This document shows positions 1 to 3,494 of a DNA stretch of 6,482 nt, one piece after another. Under the pieces are notes generated by a model. That model was not told the origin of the DNA. It made no database searches and saw only the letters and a list, made by a program, of their open reading frames with translations. Every line of letters starts with the position of its first letter. Position 1 is the stretch's first letter. This stretch comes from Verrucomicrobiota bacterium. Lineage in GTDB: Bacteria; Verrucomicrobiota; Verrucomicrobiia; Chthoniobacterales; UBA10450. The stretch covers positions 3,123 to 9,604 of the forward strand of contig QHNF01000084.1 of assembly GCA_003218345.1 (NCBI GenBank). The letters run 5' to 3'. A program made the translations under genes and the position numbers.

Positions 1-70
1 GTCACACAAGCTGCTCAGCGTGACGAATGCTTCGATTGTGAGGTTCCTCGCTCCGCTCGGAATAACAATC
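1..70. repeat. Interspersed intergenic repeat with hairpin, overlapping the last stop codon of the operon
   Basis: The stretch 34-70 folds on itself: GATTGT (34-39) pairs with ACAATC (65-70), and inside it TTCC (44-47) pairs with GGAA (59-62), with a small GC/GC inner stem. The core, read on the minus strand as CCGAGCGGAGCGAGGAA, resembles the short repeat scattered between genes in many soil and environmental bacteria (TCATTCCGAGCGGAGCGAGGAATCT type); that resemblance is from memory. A second degenerate piece, GCTCAGCGTGACGAA, lies at 13-27, and GTCAC (1-5) is inverted as GTGAC (20-24). The hairpin includes two bases of the hydrolase stop codon, so it may protect or end the operon transcript. 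No T run follows it on the minus strand, so it is not a classical intrinsic terminator. Confidence 0.55.
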
Positions 71-722
71 AGGGCGTCGATTTCGCGCCAATGTGATTGA
101 CGAACCAATCGCTTGCTAGCTGCGCCACTTTCTCGAGCGCACCCGCTTCCTCAAAGAGATGCGTCGCAGCCGGCACGATCTCCAGTTTCACTTTACAGCG
201 CATCTGATCACGGGCCTGCTCGTTCAGTTCGATCACGATGTCGTCATTGCCCCCAACAATAAGCAATGTTGCGGCCTGCACTTTCGGCAACGTGTCGCCA
301 GCCAAATCCGGACGCCCTCCGCGTGATACCACCGCCCCGACATCCTGCGGGATCTTCGCCGCCGCGACCAGCGCCGCCGCTCCGCCGGTGCTCGATCCAA
401 AATAACCAATGCGCAAATCGCGCGTTTCCTCTTGCTGCTTCGCCCATCTCGTACCGTGCACAAGGCGTTCCGCCAGCAAACCGATGTTGAACCGATGCTC
501 GCGCGTGCGCAAGTCGAGCGCTTCCTCCTCTTGCGCGAGCAAATCAAAAAGCAACGTCGCTAGTCGGGCGTTGTTCAGCGTGTGCGCGACAAATTGATTA
601 CGCGGGCTGTGCCGGCTGCTGCCGCTTCCGTGAGCAAAAAGTACCAGCGCACCCGCACCTCCGGGAATATGTAAGTTCCCGGAGAGAACTTCTCGTCCGG
701 CCTGAATTTGCACTTCATGCAT
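69..722 (-). CDS. Dienelactone-hydrolase-like alpha/beta hydrolase (Ser nucleophile)
   Basis: A 217-residue cytosolic alpha/beta hydrolase of the dienelactone-hydrolase-like group; no signal peptide or membrane segment is visible. The oxyanion segment is FAHGSGSSRHSPRN (29-42). The nucleophile elbow GYFGSSTGG (106-114) puts Ser111 in G-x-S-x-G. The acid is probably Asp160 in IVGGNDD, and the base His188 in ATHLFEE. True dienelactone hydrolase uses Cys, so this is not a clcD-type ring-cleavage enzyme, and its substrate is unknown. The start ATG has AGGA eight bases upstream. It is the last gene of the operon, 34 bases after the esterase stop as read, or 98 bases if the esterase frameshift is corrected. 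In mycobacterial Rv0571c a related domain is, from memory, fused behind a phosphoribosyltransferase domain, which is encoded two genes upstream here. Family call is firm; function is not. Confidence 0.88.
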   Translation of the reverse strand: MHEVQIQAGREVLSGNLHIPGGAGALVLFAHGSGSSRHSPRNQFVAHTLNNARLATLLFDLLAQEEEALDLRTREHRFNIGLLAERLVHGTRWAKQQEETRDLRIGYFGSSTGGAAALVAAAKIPQDVGAVVSRGGRPDLAGDTLPKVQAATLLIVGGNDDIVIELNEQARDQMRCKVKLEIVPAATHLFEEAGALEKVAQLASDWFVNHIGAKSTP

Positions 723-730
723 GATTCAAA

Positions 731-734
731 TCCT
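731..734 (-). promoter_or_regulatory. Ribosome binding site of the alpha/beta hydrolase gene
   Basis: The minus strand reads AGGA followed by eight bases (TTTGAATC) and ATG. This supports the chosen start at 722. Base 734 is also the outermost base of the long hairpin's 3' arm, so pairing could partly limit ribosome access. Confidence 0.6.
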
Positions 735-799
735 GTTCTTATTCCTGCTCGTAATCTCAGACGCTTGTTCGAATAAGAGTGAGAGGAAGAGTAAGAACA
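734..799. repeat. Long imperfect inverted repeat between esterase and hydrolase genes
   Basis: On the plus strand TGTTCTTATTCCT (734-746) pairs with AGGAA (784-788) and TAAGAACA (792-799), giving 13 base pairs with one 3-base bulge (789-791) and a loop of 37 bases. AATC (728-731) and GATT (807-810) can extend the base. The region 727-820 is low in complexity, with the plus strand rich in A and G to the right, unlike the coding DNA around it. If the esterase really ends at 821, the whole hairpin is intergenic. It could be a processing or attenuation element that sets separate expression of the last gene, or a degenerate interspersed repeat. Confidence 0.6.
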
Positions 800-2136
800 A
801 GACTAAGATTAAAACGTGACCTAAACTTTAAATGGATAGGTTTCCGACCCGCGTCCCAAACGCTGGTTGGTTCTAGTGGCTCAACCGCTCGCGTTTCATC
901 GATATGGATTATTGCGTCGAATTGCTCCGGCAATCGCGCGTGAAAATAATGGCTCAATCGCTCGGTTTCCGGCCGGTAAATCACCCCTATGGCGCGCTCG
1001 ATTCGCCGCTGTTGCAGGACGCCGATCTGGCCGGCGCCTCGCAAATCGATCAAAAACTGAGGCAAGCCGGTCTCGTGAAACAAATCTTCGTAACTGCCTC
1101 GCAACGCCGGCCGAACATTTTTGCGCTCGGCGGGCGCGCCCCAGTCCGAGGCGGCAATCACTGTGCCATGATGCGTGCTGAAGCCGATTAGCACTGCTTC
1201 ATTACCAAAACGCTCGCGCACCAATTGGCCGACGTTCACTTCGCCGTAATGACTCATCTCCGTAGCGCGTGCGTCGCCGAGATGCGAATTGTGCGCCCAG
1301 ACGATCGCTTTCGGTTGCCGGCTCCCGTTGAGATGCGCGACCAGAGTTTCGATCGTCTCCGCCATGTGCCAGTCGCGCAAGTTCCACGATGACGCGCGCG
1401 CACGGAACATCGACCGGTAATATTGCTCTGCATTTTTTACCAGCCGCGCGTTTTGTTCTGCGAAGAAAAGTTCTTCCGCAGCAACTTCGCCATGGCGGCT
1501 CAAAAATTCCGTCGCTTTTTGCTGTAACTCGACGAGCTGTTCGACGACTTCATCTTCACAAGGTTCCATTGCGCCCACAGTAGTGGCGTAGCCGTACTCC
1601 TGAGGTTTGCGGCTAAAATGATCGAAGCAGGCGTATCGTAAGCGCGCGCGTTTCGCTGCATTGGGATCAATTTTCTCCAAGTAATTGAGCACTGCATCGA
1701 TCGATGCGTGCAGGCTGTAAAGATCCATCCCATACAATCCGACCGGCAATTTTTTCGAATCGAGCTCTTTGTTGAAACGACGCAGCCATTCGACAAACTC
1801 CGCCACGACCGTGTTGCGCCACATCCACGTAGGAAACCTGCGAAAACCCGAAAGCGCTTCATCCGCACTCGCATCAACCGTGGCGCCGCGCACGTAACGG
1901 TGAACTCGGGATGAATCTGGCCAGTCCACCTCGATGGCCACGATAGAGAAGCCCTTGTCGGCAATGAGCCGCTTCGTGATGGCAGCGCGCTCGGAATAAA
2001 ATTCGTGTGTGCCGTGCGTCGCTTCGCCCAGCAAAACAAATCGTGCATCGCCGATTAGCTCCAGCAGTCTGTCGTAATCATTCGCGCTGCCAGAGAGCGG
2101 CTCCGCGATTTCGCGAACAAGTTCCGCATCTGTCAT
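757..2136 (-). CDS. Erythromycin-esterase-family hydrolase, C-terminus probably frameshifted
   Basis: A 459-residue protein of the erythromycin esterase family (Pfam Erythro_esteras), presumed cytosolic. The N-terminal signature LLGEATHGTHEFYSERA (35-51) holds Glu38, His41 and Arg50, and IEVDWPD (68-74) holds Glu69. Spacing matches the catalytic Glu/His/Arg/Glu set I recall for EreB, where His46 is the key base. AHNSHLGD (281-288) holds His282 and His285, also family-conserved. The block IGVIYRPETERLSHYFHARL (382-401) and DETRAVEPLE (413-422) are typical of the chromosomal branch seen in operons with phosphoribosyltransferases, which is not known for macrolide resistance; the true substrate is unknown. 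Start ATG at 2136 has AGGA six bases upstream, overlapping the TAG stop of the preceding gene, so translation is probably coupled. The last 29 residues (431-459) are Leu-rich and off-family. One extra G at 848-850 gives a 438-residue protein ending SETYPFKV at 821. Confidence 0.88.
   Translation of the reverse strand: MTDAELVREIAEPLSGSANDYDRLLELIGDARFVLLGEATHGTHEFYSERAAITKRLIADKGFSIVAIEVDWPDSSRVHRYVRGATVDASADEALSGFRRFPTWMWRNTVVAEFVEWLRRFNKELDSKKLPVGLYGMDLYSLHASIDAVLNYLEKIDPNAAKRARLRYACFDHFSRKPQEYGYATTVGAMEPCEDEVVEQLVELQQKATEFLSRHGEVAAEELFFAEQNARLVKNAEQYYRSMFRARASSWNLRDWHMAETIETLVAHLNGSRQPKAIVWAHNSHLGDARATEMSHYGEVNVGQLVRERFGNEAVLIGFSTHHGTVIAASDWGAPAERKNVRPALRGSYEDLFHETGLPQFLIDLRGAGQIGVLQQRRIERAIGVIYRPETERLSHYFHARLPEQFDAIIHIDETRAVEPLEPTSVWDAGRKPIHLKFRSRFNLSLVLTLPLTLIRTSV
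848..850 (-). other. Probable one-base deletion (frameshift) in the esterase gene
   Basis: The minus strand after codon Trp427 reads GAC GCG GGT CGG AAA CC. With one more G in the three-G run it becomes GAC GCG GGG TCG GAA ACC and continues as DAGSETYPFKV then TAG at 823-821. The ETYPF ending is what I recall for close family members. The current frame runs on through the low-complexity DNA and the 5' portion of the hairpin to a stop at 757. This may be a base-call or assembly error in a homopolymer or a real mutation; the sequence alone cannot decide. Confidence 0.75.
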
Positions 2137-2142
2137 TTTCTG

Positions 2143-2146
2143 TCCT
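2143..2146 (-). promoter_or_regulatory. Ribosome binding site of the esterase gene, overlapping the upstream stop codon
   Basis: The minus strand reads TAGGACAGAAAATG: the TAG is the phosphoribosyltransferase stop (2147-2145), and AGGA starts within it, six bases before the esterase ATG. This overlap suggests translational coupling of the two genes. Confidence 0.65.
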
Positions 2147-2810
2147 ACCGGCCTAAGCCACGTCGTTCTTCTGCGGCGCGCGCGAGTAGCTCGCGCACTT
2201 CTTCATCGCTGGTCTGAGAGAAATCTTCGTAGTACTGGCCTACTGCCTGAAAAAATTCCGGCATGGTCGCGCAAATGGTCTCGTCGGCTTCATCTTCGAA
2301 TTCACGGCACGTATCTGGCGGACCAACAGGAACTGCGACGACAATTTTAGCTACGCCGCGTTCTCGCAATGCCTTGACCGCAGCGCGCATCGTTGCGCCT
2401 GTCGCCAATCCATCATCTACCAGGATGACAACATGATCGCGCAATTCCGGCGGTGACCGGCCATCGCGGTATTCTTGTTCGCGGCGTTCCAGTTCAGCCG
2501 TTTCCCTCGCCGTAACGGATGCGATGACCTGCTCTGCATTGGGCAGAGCGCGGAGCACGTCCTCGTTCAGGACGCGCACGCCGCCGGAAGCAATTGCCCC
2601 GGCGGCGAGTTCTTCAAAGCCAGGCACGCCAAGCTTTCGAACGATAAAAACATCGAGGTGCGCGCGCAGGCATTTGGCCACTTCATAAGCGACCGGCACG
2701 CCGCCTCGAGGGAGCCCGAGCACGACGACATCGTCGCGACCGGCATACTTCTCAAGCCTCGCCGCCAATTGCCGACCAGCTTCTGCTCGATTTGGAAAAG
2801 CTTTTTCCAT
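2145..2810 (-). CDS. PRTase-type phosphoribosyltransferase family protein
   Basis: A 221-residue type I phosphoribosyltransferase fold protein. The PRPP-binding loop is [14 protein letters not shown] (128-141) with the acidic pair Asp132-Asp133. [15 protein letters not shown] (31-45) forms the early pyrophosphate-side loop, and [18 protein letters not shown] (57-74) is characteristic of a widespread subgroup of unassigned PRTases. The C-terminal stretch [20 protein letters not shown] (186-205) is also typical of that subgroup. No base-recognition hood identifies a purine or pyrimidine substrate, so no salvage reaction should be assigned. The ATG is fixed: the TAA of the preceding gene lies in the same frame, six codons upstream. 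No good Shine-Dalgarno precedes it (GCGCGGTCAGCCGC), so reinitiation after the preceding gene is likely. Its domain is fused to the partner hydrolase domains in mycobacteria (from memory), matching the gene order here. Confidence 0.92.
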   Translation of the reverse strand: MEKAFPNRAEAGRQLAARLEKYAGRDDVVVLGLPRGGVPVAYEVAKCLRAHLDVFIVRKLGVPGFEELAAGAIASGGVRVLNEDVLRALPNAEQVIASVTARETAELERREQEYRDGRSPPELRDHVVILVDDGLATGATMRAAVKALRERGVAKIVVAVPVGPPDTCREFEDEADETICATMPEFFQAVGQYYEDFSQTSDEEVRELLARAAEERRGLGR

Positions 2811-2828
2811 GCGGCTGACCGCGCCGCT

Positions 2829-3266
2829 TTACGCTGCCGAAGCGAGCGCCGGAAATAATGACTGCATATCCTGGGGAAAACTGTGCATGACCTTGTGCAT
2901 TTCGCCCGCACCCGTGTAACTCGAGACAACGGCAAGGACACCTTGCGTTGTTTCGACAGGATCAATAACACGGCCAGCCACGATTTTCTCCCGGATCGCC
3001 TCAAGAAACTCTCCCCGCGACATTTTGACTGGCACTTTCGACGGCTCCCAGCCCTCATAATAAAGACCGCGGATGAGCATTGGTAATTGCGCGCTGAAAT
3101 GGACGGCCAGATCGACCGGCAACCGGTCGCGCACAGTGAGCAATACTGCCCGCAGCGATTTGTAGGCGTCCCGTTTTTCCATATGCAATGCTTCCGCAAT
3201 GCGCGCAATCCATTCATGTGCCTTCTGCGTCGTTGAGTCAATAGTTTCAAGACCTTGCTCACTCAT
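2829..3266 (-). CDS. DUF2267 domain protein
   Basis: A 145-residue soluble, mostly helical protein of the DUF2267 family. Features seen: the N-terminal TTQKAHEWIARIAEAL (12-27), the RDAYKSLRAVLLTVRDRLP segment near residues 32-50, FSAQLPMLIRGLYYEGW near 57-73, and the MSRGEFLEAI segment that follows. These resemble the antiparallel helical repeats of DUF2267 proteins, which have no known biochemical activity and often sit beside phosphoribosyltransferase, universal-stress or Hsp20 genes. It is the first gene of the operon. The ATG at 3266 has AAAGGA eight bases upstream and a 222-base intergenic region before it, so the operon promoter should lie there. Its stop is only 18 bases from the next start. 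A scaffold or stress-response role is inference from context only. Confidence 0.88.
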   Translation of the reverse strand: MSEQGLETIDSTTQKAHEWIARIAEALHMEKRDAYKSLRAVLLTVRDRLPVDLAVHFSAQLPMLIRGLYYEGWEPSKVPVKMSRGEFLEAIREKIVAGRVIDPVETTQGVLAVVSSYTGAGEMHKVMHSFPQDMQSLFPALASAA

Positions 3267-3274
3267 AGGTATAA

Positions 3275-3280
3275 TCCTTT
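3275..3280 (-). promoter_or_regulatory. Ribosome binding site of the DUF2267 gene
   Basis: The minus strand reads AAAGGA, then eight bases (TTATACCT), then ATG at 3266. It is the clearest Shine-Dalgarno in the operon and fits a first gene translated independently. Confidence 0.65.
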
Positions 3281-3283
3281 CCG

Positions 3284-3330
3284 TTTACTGATTTCCCCTG
3301 CCAAATATTCAAGGGGGCCTCTATTCTAGT
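3284..3330 (-). promoter_or_regulatory. Candidate promoter and leader of the DUF2267 operon (weak)
   Basis: A promoter is expected here because the operon starts just downstream, but no strong sigma-70 pair is visible. TAGAAT (minus strand, 3328-3323) is a five-of-six match to a -10 box with no recognisable -35. TTGAAT (3312-3307) is a fair -35, but the hexamer 17 bases on, AGTAAA, matches poorly. CCCCT (3295-3299) and AGGGG (3312-3316) can pair as a 5-bp stem with a 12-base loop in the leader. Treat the location as approximate. Confidence 0.25.
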
Positions 3331-3363
3331 TTCGCTTCTCGACGCCGCGTCGCGTGTTTCCAA

Positions 3364-3384
3364 ATCAGCGACTGCGATCAGCGA
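3364..3384. repeat. Short direct repeat ATCAGCGA
   Basis: The octamer ATCAGCGA occurs at 3364-3371 and 3377-3384, a period of 13 bases. It lies about 100 bases upstream of the DUF2267 start. It could be chance or part of a regulator-binding region. Confidence 0.4.
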
Positions 3385-3390
3385 TGTTGG

Positions 3391-3420
3391 TTGCACCATG
3401 AAGGCTCATTGCACAATGAA
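3391..3420. promoter_or_regulatory. Operator-like repeats: 12-base direct repeat containing a 14-bp inverted repeat
   Basis: TTGCACCATGAA (3391-3402) and TTGCACAATGAA (3409-3420) match at 11 of 12 bases with an 18-base period. The second copy also belongs to an inverted repeat, TCATTG (3406-3411), CA, CAATGA (3414-3419), with perfect 6-base arms. Such symmetry is common in sites for dimeric helix-turn-helix regulators. Its place, 140-150 bases upstream of the first operon gene, allows an operator or activator site. No regulator gene is in the window to pair it with. Confidence 0.4.
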
Positions 3421-3421
3421 A

Positions 3422-3445
3422 GCGATCCGGCAGCTGCCGGATCGC
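3422..3445 (-). terminator. Perfect 24-bp palindrome, probable terminator stem of the protease gene
   Basis: GCGATCCGGCAG (3422-3433) is followed at once by its exact reverse complement (3434-3445). As RNA it would make a GC-rich stem of about ten pairs with a four-base loop. It lies 45 bases past the protease stop codon on the minus strand, and the next minus-strand bases are TTTCATTGTG, a short T-rich tract. This suits an intrinsic terminator separating the protease from the DUF2267 operon, although the T tract is poor. A perfect loopless palindrome could also be a protein-binding site. Confidence 0.55.
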
Positions 3446-3464
3446 ACTCTAAAGCAGCTAGGAG

Positions 3465-3494
3465 GTTAAATCACGGGTACGATTCCCGCTTAAC
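3465..3494 (-). repeat. Hairpin spanning the protease stop codon
   Basis: GTTAA (3465-3469) pairs with TTAAC (3490-3494), and inside it CGGG (3474-3477) pairs with CCCG (3485-3488) around a seven-base loop. The TAA stop of the protease (3492-3490) is in the outer stem. Together with the palindrome 20 bases further on, it forms two successive 3' structures that could end or stabilise the protease transcript. Confidence 0.45.

Noticed and set aside
1500..2048. 182-residue minus-strand frame within the esterase gene
   Set aside because: It is a shifted-frame shadow; the esterase frame carries all the conserved motifs.
2567..3262. 231-residue minus-strand open frame overlapping DUF2267 and phosphoribosyltransferase
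   Set aside because: It is a shifted-frame shadow of two recognisable genes, rich in Arg, Ser and Cys with no family resemblance.
3284..3310. Sigma-54 promoter suggested by TTGGCAGGGG on the minus strand
   Set aside because: The GG element is present, but no GC doublet occurs at the required spacing downstream.
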